DNA from: Thuidium tamariscinum
Lineage: Eukaryota; Streptophyta; Bryopsida; Hypnales; Thuidiaceae
NCBI GenBank assembly: GCA_947034885.2
Contig: OX344755.2
Location: forward strand, 1,924,501 to 1,988,500
Length of the DNA: 64,000 nt
Direction of reading: 5' to 3'
This document shows, piece after piece, positions 24,592 through 33,895 of this stretch. Position numbers and translations under genes: made by a program. The notes under the pieces are model-generated. The model had not been told where the DNA came from and did not search any database. It saw nothing but the letters and a program-made list of their open reading frames with translations. The stretch's first letter is position 1; every line of letters starts with the position of its first letter.

Positions 24592-24599
24592 TGACGTCA
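24592..24599. promoter_or_regulatory. TGACGTCA bZIP-type site
   Basis: A perfect palindromic TGACGTCA lies about 50 bases upstream of the antisense TATA box. Plant bZIP (TGA-class) factors bind this core; its use here is inferred. Confidence 0.35.
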
Positions 24600-25029
24600 T
24601 CTTATTTGTTACGTTACAAATGTCAAAATCTACCTAAAGTATATAGATGTATATATTTTTACATAGTGTTTACATTTGTAGCACGACAACGGTGAGACCG
24701 GATTTCCTGTTAGAGCGTCAGTTTCAAACAATAGGTTTGGGATACCGAGCGATTGCGTTTTTGTGCATGTGAGAGAATGCGCGTTCCCTTCAAAACTCTC
24801 TTCGTAAATGATCATGTAATCATACAATCATAAATCTATAGCATCTGGTTCAATGAGCGGTGATCATAAATTTGTAGTATCATAATATTACAGTTAAGGA
24901 TCGATTAACCATGTACCGATCGACAGCTCTCGCATTGTGCGCCGTTGAGCATGAGCAATGAGCTATGCAGATCAATGCATGAGCGATGCATGAACGATTA
25001 GGGATATTGAAAAAAAAATCGATGCATGA

Positions 25030-25290
25030 GCAACATGAGCTAGAGTGAAATTCCAAGCAATTCTTAGATTGTATTTTGTTGTTTTAGTGTGGAAGAGGAT
25101 TCTGAATTTGCAATCGATCGAGAGGTTTGATTGAGAGAAGTGAGTTTCAGAGGACATTGTATTGAACGATTGCAACATGGCGAGTAAGGGCGAGGGACCG
25201 TCGACTGGTATTGACCTGAGAACTATATGCAGTTGTGTGGGAGTGTGGCAACATGATCGAGTGGAGATCATTGCAAACGACCAGGGAAAC
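25030..25290 (+). pseudogene. captured 5' end of a cytosolic HSP70 gene
   Basis: From ATG at 25177, 38 codons read as the N-terminus of HSP70: [14 protein letters not shown], then a diverged GTT-loop (RTI in place of GTT), then [23 protein letters not shown]70 is a chaperone whose N-terminal ATPase domain starts with this GIDLGTT phosphate-binding loop. Here the loop is damaged, and similarity stops abruptly after GN at 25290, followed by a stop in frame. The roughly 150 bases before the ATG look like the leader of the same gene. It lies in sense orientation inside the gypsy leader and has no introns within the piece. I infer it was picked up by the element. Confidence 0.85.
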
Positions 25291-25430
25291 TTCGGCAGAT
25301 CTTTACGGACTTTAGATTAGAGCGGAAAATTTTAGCAATCAGTCCTTGGGTTTCCGGTTTCGGACTTCATCCGAGAGAGTCCTAAATAGCATTATGAGTT
25401 CATTGTGAAGCGTGAGTAAATTAAAAATGT

Positions 25431-25790
25431 GCCTTGCGCCATCTCCTCCAGTAGAGAGTTGTAGCGAAGAGGCGCTCAATCTCCTGATAATCGAAGAGGA
25501 AAGAAGGGAGGTTGAGGAGCATCTGCAGTTGCAAAATGTTTTCAATAACCTTTTCATAGAAGCAGTTGAGACGTCATTGTAAGCGCCTGCAGTCAATGAA
25601 CAGCATACGGAAAGATTGTCAGTTATCCCATTAGGTGTTGTGAACGCACCCGCAAACTACCTGGATGCCTTAACACAATTCGATGAATCGTACCCGCAAT
25701 TTTATGAAAAAGCCGGCTCTTTTGCGAAACCTTCAATTTTCTTTCAAGAACTTTAAATAGTCTTACGGGTTACGTCGTTGCCGATCGCAT
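25431..25790 (+). pseudogene. protein-like segments of unknown origin in the gypsy leader
   Basis: From 25431 a plus-strand frame reads about 55 codons with a charged helical stretch (NLLIIEEERREVEEHLQLQN) to a stop near 25580. In the same frame beyond the stop comes a segment containing VIPLGVVNAPANYLDALTQF and then YPQFYEKAGSFAKP. The composition is that of real protein, but I recognise neither. They sit between the HSP70 and LDL3 pieces and may be further captured fragments. Confidence 0.35.
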
Positions 25791-25902
25791 CCAGTCTTCT
25801 CTGATTTTAGAGGTTTGAGAATTCACGATGAGGAGCTATTGAAGAGATTATTACCGCGCTTGCTCTTGGAGTCTTGGTTGAGGCTGAGATTGAGACTAGG
25901 GA

Positions 25903-26004
25903 GCTGCGGAGCTGAACGAGGTGTCGCTACCTCATTGGAACCAAGATGATGTGTATGGAGGCTTCGGTGGCCCTCACTGTATAATCAAAGGAGGGTACAG
26001 TCAG
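25903..26004 (+). pseudogene. captured fragment of an LDL3-type lysine-specific histone demethylase (flavin amine oxidase)
   Basis: The frame reads AAELNEVSLP followed by HWNQDDVYGGFGGPHCIIKGGYSQ. This phrase (WNQDDVYGGFGG.HCMIKGGY) is the signature of the amine-oxidase domain of plant LDL3 and not of LDL1 or FLD, which have WDQDDPYEMGG-type sequence; this is known from the family. LDL3 removes methyl groups from histone H3K4. Only about 35 residues remain, with stops immediately upstream, and similarity is lost after GGYSQ. It is sense-oriented in the gypsy leader, a second host gene piece beside HSP70. Confidence 0.75.
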
Positions 26005-26125
26005 ATTTTAACGTTATTTTACTTATTTCATGAGGTAAAGCGTGAAGTGGGAGTGAGCGATAGTAACGAAGCTATCACCCGGGTAGAAAGAATCGTGATT
26101 GTCAATGCATACCTAGAAACTAAAT

Positions 26126-26491
26126 TTTGACGGCTCTTGTTCAAAAACCTTGGGATCCAGTGCTGGAGTAGTTTTGGAAAGCCCTACAAGAGTGAAAGAA
26201 GTTTACCATCAAGACTTAGGCAAGAAATTAACTTGTAACGAGTTTGAATATGCGGCTTTGATTATTGGTTTGGAGATAGCCAGGAGCAAAAATATTCAGA
26301 GGTTATAAGTCCGCGACGACTTGAAGCTGGTCTGCAATCAAGTTGTAGGGAACTGGGAGGTGTGTACAGAGAATCTGCGACCATATCACCAGGCTGTAAT
26401 CCGATTAAAGCAAGATTTCAAGTTGATGGAGATCTGCCATATACCAAGAGCAATGAATCGAGATGCCGATGAAGCAGCCCGCAATGAATAG
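26126..26491 (+). pseudogene. extra RNase H domain (aRNH type) upstream of gag
   Basis: One frame of 122 codons with a single internal stop (TAA at 26306) reads as a complete RNase H1-fold domain. It has FDGS at the start (first catalytic Asp), NEFEYAALIIGLEIA (catalytic Glu), VRDDLKLV (Asp), NQVVGNW and HIPRAMNRDADEAA (last Asp). All four acidic residues are present. RNase H removes RNA from RNA-DNA hybrids. The pattern matches the additional aRNH known in plant Tat-group Ty3 elements, where as far as I know it sits next to the RT-RNase H or integrase. Here it ends about 90 bases before gag and in addition to the usual RNase H in pol. Confidence 0.75.
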
Positions 26492-26577
26492 GTTGACTTG
26501 TATGACTACCGACCCTGCATAGAAGGTGTAAATTCTAGCTTCGTCTAGCACTCCTGTTTGGCACTTCGGTTGTCAAA

Positions 26578-27216
26578 ATGGTGGCAATACCCGTTTTCAC
26601 CGGGAAAGAGCGCAAAGATCCAGAGAAGTTTTTGCGACAGTTTAAAAAAGCATGCATGGCAAATGGCGATAGAACAGAAACAATTTGGCTTGAATTATTA
26701 CCAATACATCTCGACGACACTACTTCCTTTTGGTTTGAATGCCAAGGGGAACCAATTACAACATCACAGAGAACATTGACAACTGCATTAATCTCTAAGT
26801 TTCAAGAAAGAAAGTCATATCAAAGCCTTCTCGGAACCTTAAGTCTTATCAAGCAGAAGAATGACGAGAGCGTTTGACAGTTCAGTGAACGAGTTTGTGA
26901 ATTGCAATCTCGTATTCAACGGAGTTTAAACTACATGACCTCCAATCCAGATGATGCTCAAGCACAAATCCCAGAAAACAAAGCCGCAAGCATTAGGAGC
27001 ATCAAGACCCTAGCTCTACGCAGTTTCATCAGTGGCCTCAAGCCGGCCATCCAAGAGATAGTCGCTTGGAAAGAACCTGTGACATTTGAAAATGCACTCA
27101 TACTGGCGCAAAAGAAGGAGATGAATTTAACGAGTATTTCACAGTTACAGATCATCATGGCAGCAGTTACGTCCATAGTATCTCATTTGGTTCAAACAGC
27201 TCTTGTAAGGCTGTAA
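26578..27216 (+). pseudogene. gag (N-terminal and central part)
   Basis: The frame from ATG at 26578 has one nonsense codon (TGA 26875) and ends at 27216. It carries the retrotransposon Gag pattern: VFTGKERKDPEKFLRQFKKA near the start, a Trp-rich turn (TSFWFECQG), FQERKSYQSLL, then LRSFISGLKPAIQEIV and ENALILAQKKEM in the C-terminal third. Gag forms the particle shell. The start follows the extra RNase H domain by about 90 bases. The reading frame shifts near 27200 relative to the zinc-knuckle and protease frame. Confidence 0.8.
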
Positions 27217-27219
27217 CCA

Positions 27220-28550
27220 CTGAACTCAAAAAGGAGACGATAGATAAAGATCTCGGAATAACACAATTAATATATGATATGCACAATCTAAAATTATTTC
27301 TATTACAAGGGCAAGGAAGTGGCAATCAATCGAAAAGCCTAACATCGGAAAATCGATCAAATACACTTTGTTCAGTGCAGTTTATTACGTGTCATGGCTG
27401 TGGAAAGAGATGACACTACAAAAGTGACTGCCCCGAAGCTGAAAAGGCTCTCGTTACAACAACTGCTCGTATTGCAGAATTGAACTTGCTTCAATTAGTT
27501 GGTGACAGCAGGGTGCAAGTGATTGACCCCGAGGTGATGAATACCAAAAGAGGACGACCTGTTAAAGAGATAACAGAGATACTCAGAAAAGATGATGGTA
27601 TGGCTCAATACAAAGACAAACACCATCGACCAGAAAAAAGAGAAAGGCAATGTCGAAGGAAAATTGGAATCAATGACCTACTTTTAAGTCAGGGTCAAAG
27701 TGAATATCCGATATTACAAGATTTGGGAAAGCAATCAACAAACATTACAGTTGGGCAGCTAGTTGCGAAATGCCCAACTTTAAGACGTGAACTACGCCAA
27801 AGAATCAATGCAGGTCGATACAAGGCTGTAGTAGAAGTTAACGTTGCAGACAATGCAAAAGGAAACCTTAAATCTCCACAAGTACAAGCCACTGTAAACG
27901 GCCATGATGTGGGGGGATGTCTCCTTGATGGTGGCGCGGCAGTGAATATCATTTCATCATAGTTCATGGAAGCAACTGAATTAACACCAAATAAAGCATC
28001 GACTCTATGGCTCAAAGTTACAGACCAAAGATGTGTCAGGTCATTAGGCATGATCAGCCAAGTTCCCGTAATTATAAACAAAGTAACAGTAAAGGTTGAT
28101 TTCCACGTTTTGGATATATCAACAAGCAAGGGAGGCTATCCAATGATTCTAGGCCGCCCATGGTTGTGGCAGGTGCACACCATTAATTATTGGGAAAAAG
28201 GTAAAATAAAAATTGGGTCAGCTCGCAACCGTGTCAGTATCCAAGTCGTACCTGATCTTGATTCAAACTCTTCGGAAGGAACATCATAAGACAATGTCAC
28301 AAATGCTACAAAAGAATCCTCTTGGGGTTCGGACCTGTCTAGTAGTGATGAATCGGACGATTGTGAGGTTGAGCTATATGCTATTGATGTACTCCCACAA
28401 GTGGTGAGCCATTCTATACAGCATCTTGAGGATACTGAAGTTGTTCCATCAAGAAAAGATGAGATATTGAGCAAAGTTAAATTTGGCCCTACTCTAACCT
28501 CATCAAAACATGTTGAGCTAGAAGCATTGGTTTCCAAATTTTCTGACCTC
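27220..28550 (+). pseudogene. gag C-terminus (zinc knuckle), protease and RT lead-in
   Basis: One frame runs from about 27220 with stops at 27411 (TGA), 27960 (TAG) and after 28286 (TAA). It contains a CCHC knuckle CHGCGK(R-stop)HYKSDC damaged by the first stop. It also carries an aspartic protease with the active-site phrase CLLDGGAAVNIISS (DGGA in place of DSGA, as in many Tat elements) and flap or C-terminal part GGYPMILGRPWL. An acidic linker with SSDESDD leads into the RT region with LVSKFSDLW, cut by a MITE at 28552. Protease cleaves the Gag-Pol polyprotein. Confidence 0.8.
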
Positions 28551-28551
28551 T

Positions 28552-29286
28552 GGGTAAATGCAAGAAACACTTGTACCTTCGACCCGTCACCACCTAAGTG
28601 CTGATCTATTTTTTGGCCACAACTTTTGCATTTTTGCTCTAAATGACTCAAGATTTCTAGAAAAGGTACTCATAACTATCATACCCCTTACATAATTTTT
28701 TCATAATTTTCAAAAATAGTTTGATTTCAAAATAGTACTAGTGACTGAATGTCACACTTGGCAGTTTAGGGGTTTTTAGTCACTAAGGAGTACCTTTTTT
28801 TAATGATTTTGAGATGAAATTTGGATGAGATGGTCTTCTAGTAGTTTTACATCACTCCACATGAGGGATTTTGAAAAAAGTTATTTTTATGTGGTGTGGA
28901 AGTCTACAAAGTGAGCTTCTTTCTGCTTGAATTTTGAAACATATAAAATATTATTTTGGTGTTTTTTTTTGGTTGATGACCATCTCCATAGAGTTGTTGC
29001 AAATGGAAACTTTTTATTTTTTGTATTTACTTATTTTTTCTATTTTTCCCGAATTAAATCATGAAGGTATGTATTTTCTTGAGGTTTGGCACTTTTTTAA
29101 TTCTCCTACTTAGAGAATTTTTCTATCAATTTCCTTCGGTGAAAACCTTCATCTTAGAGGTCTATACATTGTTCATATTTTTCAAATTTTTTTCAAATTA
29201 ATTTTCTAATTTTGAAGTACTCCAAAAAAAGTCATGAGAACTATAGTAAAACGCAACAAATAGTACAAGTGTTTCTTGCATTCACC
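28552..29286. mobile_element. MITE family 2 copy A, inserted in gypsy pol
   Basis: A 735-bp non-coding unit with inverted ends GGGTAAATGCAAGAAACAC and GTGTTTCTTGCATTCACC, flanked by a 5-bp duplication CCTCT (28547-28551, 29287-29291). The frames before and after it differ by exactly the 740 bases added by element plus duplication, so pol was in frame when it landed. The copy at 32135 is about 90 percent identical by eye and inverted. The superfamily is unclear: a 5-bp duplication with ends of about 25 bp does not point cleanly to one plant group. Confidence 0.9.
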
Positions 29287-29291
29287 CCTCT

Positions 29292-30640
29292 TTGTATCGA
29301 GGCACTGTGACCTTCCAGCGATCACATTAGAAGAGTATAAAATTGAGCTATTACCTAAAACCAAACCTATACGGACCAGGCAAAAGCGCATGGCATGTGA
29401 GAAGATGAACGTGCTAAGAGCAGAATTGGACCGTTTGTTAGAAGGTGGTTTTATTACGCAAGTAAAGAACACAGAGTGGATCTCACCTGTCGGATCGTGC
29501 CCCAAAAAGGAGGTAAGTGGCGAGTGTGCGTGAATTATAAAGCTTTGAATAAGTTTACAAAAAAAATACCGTCAACCGTTACTTCACATAGATGAACTTT
29601 TAGATGAAGTATTTGATCATCAAATGGTTACATTTTGCGATGGTTATGCTGGATACCACGAAATTAAGGTGCACAAAGATAGTATATTATTTACTACTTT
29701 TACTACTCCTTGGGGTACCTTTGCATACTTAAGGATGCCTTTCGGCTTATGCAATGTTGGAGGAACATTTCAAAGGGTACAATTAAAAAATTTTGGCCCT
29801 TATATTGGCAAATTCATTCGTGTTTACCTTGACGATTTTGCTGTGTACGGGGACCGCATTAATCACGTGCAACAAGTTAAGGCCGCCTTTGAAAAATTAT
29901 GGGAGCATGGATGTTTGTTATCCCCTGAAAAATACAGGGTTGGTTTCGAAGAAGGACCACTTCTTGGTCATATAGTGTTTAGCGGAGGCATGCGCGTGGA
30001 TCCTGACAAAGTAAAACGGATAAGAGAAATGACTCCACCTACCTCACACAAACAAGTCGCTAAACTTTGGGGAATTACAATCTACCATAATCGTTTTATA
30101 CCAAATTTAGCAGGTATTGGACGCCCCATAAGCGCGTTGATCAGCAAAACTGTTCCTTTTGTTTGGAGCGATCAATGTGAGAGAGCTTTCTTATATGTCA
30201 AAGAAAGATTGGCAAGTGATCCAATAGTGAGAAATCCCATGTGGGATAAACAATTCATTGTAAATTCATTTGCTACGGAATATGCAGTTGCAGCAGTGCT
30301 AATTCAAAATGACTAGGTTGGAAGAGCACACCCTATATACTATGCCAGTAGATTAATGACTTTGTGTGAACAAAAATATACTCCTTTGGAAAAGCTTGGA
30401 GTAGCTCTATTATTTGCCTGCACAAAGTTTAAGCATTATTTGCTTTCAAGCAACCAATCTATATTGGTGCAAAGCAACATGGAGGGTTTAAAACAACTAT
30501 TGCAACAAAAAGATTCAGAAGGCCGTAGTGCTAGATTAATGGCTGCTTTACAATCTTATGACTTAGATATCAAAGCGGTAAGAGGTACCCGAGCAACTCA
30601 TGCGGGGTTATTTTTGGAATTGGGACATCCACTTATAAGC
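29292..30640 (+). pseudogene. reverse transcriptase and RNase H of the gypsy element
   Basis: After the MITE the frame continues with KTKPIRTRQKRM and FITQVKNTEWISPV (RT start). It then has a frameshifted patch around KWRVCVNYKALNKF, and from 29624 an open frame with TPWGTFAYLRMPFGLCN and the catalytic VYLDDF (YxDD). Downstream are LSPEKYRVGFEEGPLLGHIV and the connection RFIPNLAGIGRPI, then an RNase H region with YAVAAVLIQND, a stop at 30314-30316, and YTPLEKLGVALLFACTKF. RT copies the element RNA into DNA. Frameshifts near 29533-29620 and the stop prevent function. Confidence 0.9.
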
Positions 30641-30699
30641 GAATATGGGGAGCTTTCAGATGACCAAGAATGTTATTTTCTTTCCAACGAGCTGGATGT

Positions 30700-31962
30700 A
30701 AACGACACTTGGTATGGGGATATTATTAAGTACCTAAAGGACCTTGTTTTACCTACCAATTCAACTCCTCAGCAACGACGAACGATTTGCAAGCAATGTC
30801 AGATGTATACACTAATCAGTGAAGAACTCTATTGCATTGGCAAGGATGGAATTCTTAGGAGAGTGATAAATACTAAGGAAGCTAAAAGAGCACTCGAAGT
30901 TTGTCATGACGGGATTTGTAGAGGTCATTTTGCGACGAACATTACGGCAAGGAAAATTTTATAGTCTGGATTGTATTGGCCAACACTCTATTCCGACTGT
31001 AATCAATTTTGTCGCAGCTACACACGTTGCCAATTGTTTAGTAAGCAAACAGTTACATACTCAGAGCTTCATCCTATATATCCCATGGGGGTTTTCGAAA
31101 AGTAGGGAGTGGATTTTGTGGGACCCCTTCCGCTCATTGCAAAGAAGTACAAATATTTGATTGTTGCAACAAATTACTTATCCAAGTGGGCAGAAGCGGC
31201 TCCTGTAAAAAAAATGCAATAAGAAGGTCGCTGTTGAATTTATATTTAATCAAATAATTTGCAGAAATGGATGCCCTTTAGAGATCGTTATAGACCAAGG
31301 TACGCACTTTGTGAATGATTTGGTGGCAGAGTTACTTTCAAAGATGTCAATAAAACATAGACGAGCTAGTCCTTACTACCCTCAAGCTAATGGGTTAGTG
31401 GAATGAACTAATGGCATACTTGCGGGAATTATAGGGAAAGTGGTTTTAGACAAACGTAGAGAGTGGGATTTATATGTAAGTAAGGCCCTTTGGGCATATC
31501 AAACTACTTTCAAGACATCCACTAGCCATTTCAATTAGCTTTCGAATACGAAGCATTACTCCCGATTGAATTAGAGTTGACTTCGTTGCAAACTGCAATT
31601 CGACATGAACTAGGAGATAAAGAGCCAGTTCAAGCAAGAGTAGACATGCTGGAGCAATTGGACAAATCTCGACGATGGGCTCTCCAAATTTATGAAGCAG
31701 TTCAAAATAGGCGGAAAAGTAAGCACGATGGATGTAAGAAAATGATCAAATTTCAATGAGGAGATTTAGCTATGATGATTGATCATTGGTTGATCAAGCA
31801 ACATGGACAAAAATTAGACCGAAATGGCAGGGTCCATATGTTATACATCACACCTTTGCCAACTGTTCTTACAAGATTAGCACACCTGAAGGAGAAATCA
31901 TAAAGAAAATTTACAACGGTTCCAAGCTTAAACCATTCATCGAACGAGAGCATCAGTTTTAG
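30700..31962 (+). pseudogene. integrase of the gypsy element
   Basis: The zinc-binding N-terminus reads CHDGICRGHFATNITARKIL, then a stop at 30962, then GLYWPTLYSDCNQFCRSYTRC (HHCC). The DDE core has VDFVGPL, EIVIDQGTHF and SPYYPQANGLVE, with stops around MQ-stop and LVE-stop. The C-terminal part includes LDKSRRWALQIYEAVQNRRK, WQGPYVIHHTF and KLKPFIEREHQF, ending in TAG at 31960-31962. No chromodomain follows, which argues against a chromovirus. Integrase inserts the DNA copy into the chromosome. At least four stops make it dead. Confidence 0.85.
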
Positions 31963-31984
31963 TCCGCTAGCGCAATGACAGAAA

Positions 31985-31996
31985 CTGGGGAGGAGA
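31985..31996 (+). promoter_or_regulatory. polypurine tract
   Basis: ACTGGGGAGGAGA directly precedes the 3' LTR start TGATACGATG. This is the standard second-strand primer position, 23 bases after the pol stop, so there is no further gene between integrase and LTR. Confidence 0.85.
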
Positions 31997-33004
31997 TGAT
32001 ACGATGAATTCTGGCATCATCCCCATCTTTCCATCCTTCCTTGTGCTTACATGCATATTGCCAACTGCCAATTTGGCACCCGTTAGGCTTTTCCAATTCT
32101 TGGCATATCAAGCAGTTAGGAGATCATCATAGGGGGGTGAATGCAAGAAACACATGTACTATTTGTTGCGTTTTTCTATAGTACTCACGACTTTTTCTGG
32201 AGTACTTTAAAATTAGAAAATTAATTTGAAAAAATATGAAAAATATGAAAAATTTATAGACCTCTAAGATGAAGGTTTTCACCGAAGGAAATTGATAGAA
32301 AAATTCTCTAAGTAGGAGAACTTGAAAAGCGCCAAATCTCAAGAAAATATATATCTTCATGTTTTAATTCGGGAAAATTAGTAAAAATAAGTAAATACAA
32401 AAAATAAAAATTGTCCATTTGAAACAACTTTATGGAGATGGTCATCCATCAAAAAAATCACTAAAATAATACTTTATATGATTGTTTCAAAATGCAACCA
32501 GAAGGAAGCTCACTTTGTGGACTTCTACAGGTCATAAAAATAACTTTTCTCAAAATTCCTCATTTGGAGAGCTATAAGTCTATTAGAAGACCATCTCATC
32601 CAAATTTCATCTCAAAATCATTAAAAAAAGGTACTCCTTAGTGACTAAAAACCCCTAAATAGCCAAATGTGACATTCAATCACTAGTACTATTTTAGTAT
32701 GAAATTATTTTTGAAAATTATGAAAAAATTATGTAAGGTGTATAATAGTCATGAGTACCTTCTCTAGAAATCTTGAGTCATTTCGAGAAAAAATGCAAAA
32801 GTTATGGCCAAAAAACAGATCAGCACTTAGGTGGTGACGAGTCAAAGGTACAAGTGTTTCTTGCATTTACCTAGGGGAGGTTTTAGGAGGGGGAGAGGAA
32901 GGAAAGGGGGTCAGAGCAAGATTACGAGAGGGAGAAGAAAAAACTTGTATTGGTTCTAATCAATGAATAAAAGTTCTAAAGGATATTAATTTTTGAGTGT
33001 TTCA
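31997..33004 (+). repeat. 3' LTR of the gypsy element, split by a MITE
   Basis: Matches the 5' LTR from TGATACGATGAATTCTGGCA to GAGTGTTTCA, with MITE copy B inserted at 32135-32871. Without it the LTR is about 266 bp. Confidence 0.9.
32135..32871. mobile_element. MITE family 2 copy B, inserted in the gypsy 3' LTR
   Basis: 737 bp with ends GGGTGAATGCAAGAAACAC and GTGTTTCTTGCATTTACC and a 5-bp duplication TAGGG (32130-32134, 32872-32876). The 5' LTR supplies the empty site (ATCGTCACAGGGGAGG). It is inverted relative to copy A. Confidence 0.9.
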
Positions 33005-33895
33005 ATACTGAAACCTTACGAATTGCCATTTTGGGTGCTTTAAAAAACTTTGCAAAATATGGATTATAATTGGTATTTTTTTGGTAGGAATAATGATCAT
33101 TTCATCCTTATGCAATTGCAATCAAGCACACTAAATTTGAGTTTCAGAAAAATAAAACTCCATTTTTGGTAATTTAAAAAAATTTACTTTCCATGATTTT
33201 CCATGATAATTCATTGAAAAATATTGGTGATGACTTCTTTAAATTTGATTGTAGGGATATGTAGGAAACCTCTATACATACATCTTTCATATCAAAAAAT
33301 GCCCCGTTAAGTAACCCAAAAATGAGCTATGAAATGTTTAGTGAAAAGTGTCGTGTGGCAAAATTGTGAAGAAATGGATATGTCTACTTTTTAACTAGAT
33401 TTTTCTATTTGACCTTCATGTGGTAATTAATTTCGTACATTTGAGCATGAAAATATAATTAATTTGCCAAAATCTAATTAAAAAATAAACATATCCATTA
33501 GTTCAAAGTTTGGTCCTATGGCACTTTTCATTAAACTCTCCATAACTCATTTTTTGATTACTCAAGGAGGCATTTTTTTAATATGAAAGATGTGCGTATA
33601 GATGTTCCCTACATACCTATGCAACTAAATTTTAAAAATTCATCACCAATTTTTTTCAGTAAAATATTAATTTAAAAGCATGAAAATTGTCTTTGAAAAT
33701 TCACCAAAAATGAAAATTTTCTTTTTTTAAGTTGAAATTTGGTATGCATGATTGGAATTGGGTAAGATTTGAATATTAATTTTGTAGGAAAACAATTCCA
33801 TTATATTTATATATTATGTACAAATCTTTGAACGCCTCAAATAGGCAGTTTGTAAGATTCTATACCCAACTGTACATCTACAAAATCACTATGTA
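33005..33895. mobile_element. long palindromic (foldback-like) element, arms about 430 bp
   Basis: The left arm (33005 to about 33425) and right arm (about 33440-33895) are inverted copies along their whole length. Examples are GAAACCTTACGAATTGCC against GGCAGTTTGTAAGATTC, ATTGGTGATGA against TCATCACCAAT, and GGATATGTCTACTTTTTAAC against its counterpart near 33480. Centre near 33430. The outer 20 bases of the left arm lie on the other side of the gypsy element at 22281-22300. Non-coding. Confidence 0.75.

Larger units (their letters stand above)
22301..33004 (+). mobile_element. Ty3/gypsy LTR retrotransposon (Tat-like), decayed, with captured host gene pieces
   Basis: The 10.7-kb element has two LTRs, a tRNA-Asp-like primer site, gag, protease, reverse transcriptase, RNase H, integrase and a polypurine tract, in the order typical of Ty3/gypsy. 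No chromodomain is seen after integrase. Two copies of one MITE family interrupt it, in pol and in the 3' LTR. Between primer site and gag lie about 4 kb with an antisense frame, HSP70 and LDL3 fragments and an extra RNase H domain. The LTRs agree at roughly nine in ten positions by eye, so the insertion is not recent. Internal stops in every domain make it non-autonomous. No clean target duplication is visible; the flanks share only AT at the junctions. Confidence 0.9.

Noticed and set aside
27695..28651. Two long minus-strand frames
   Set aside because: They lie antisense to the protease and RT lead-in of the gypsy element, which has real motifs.
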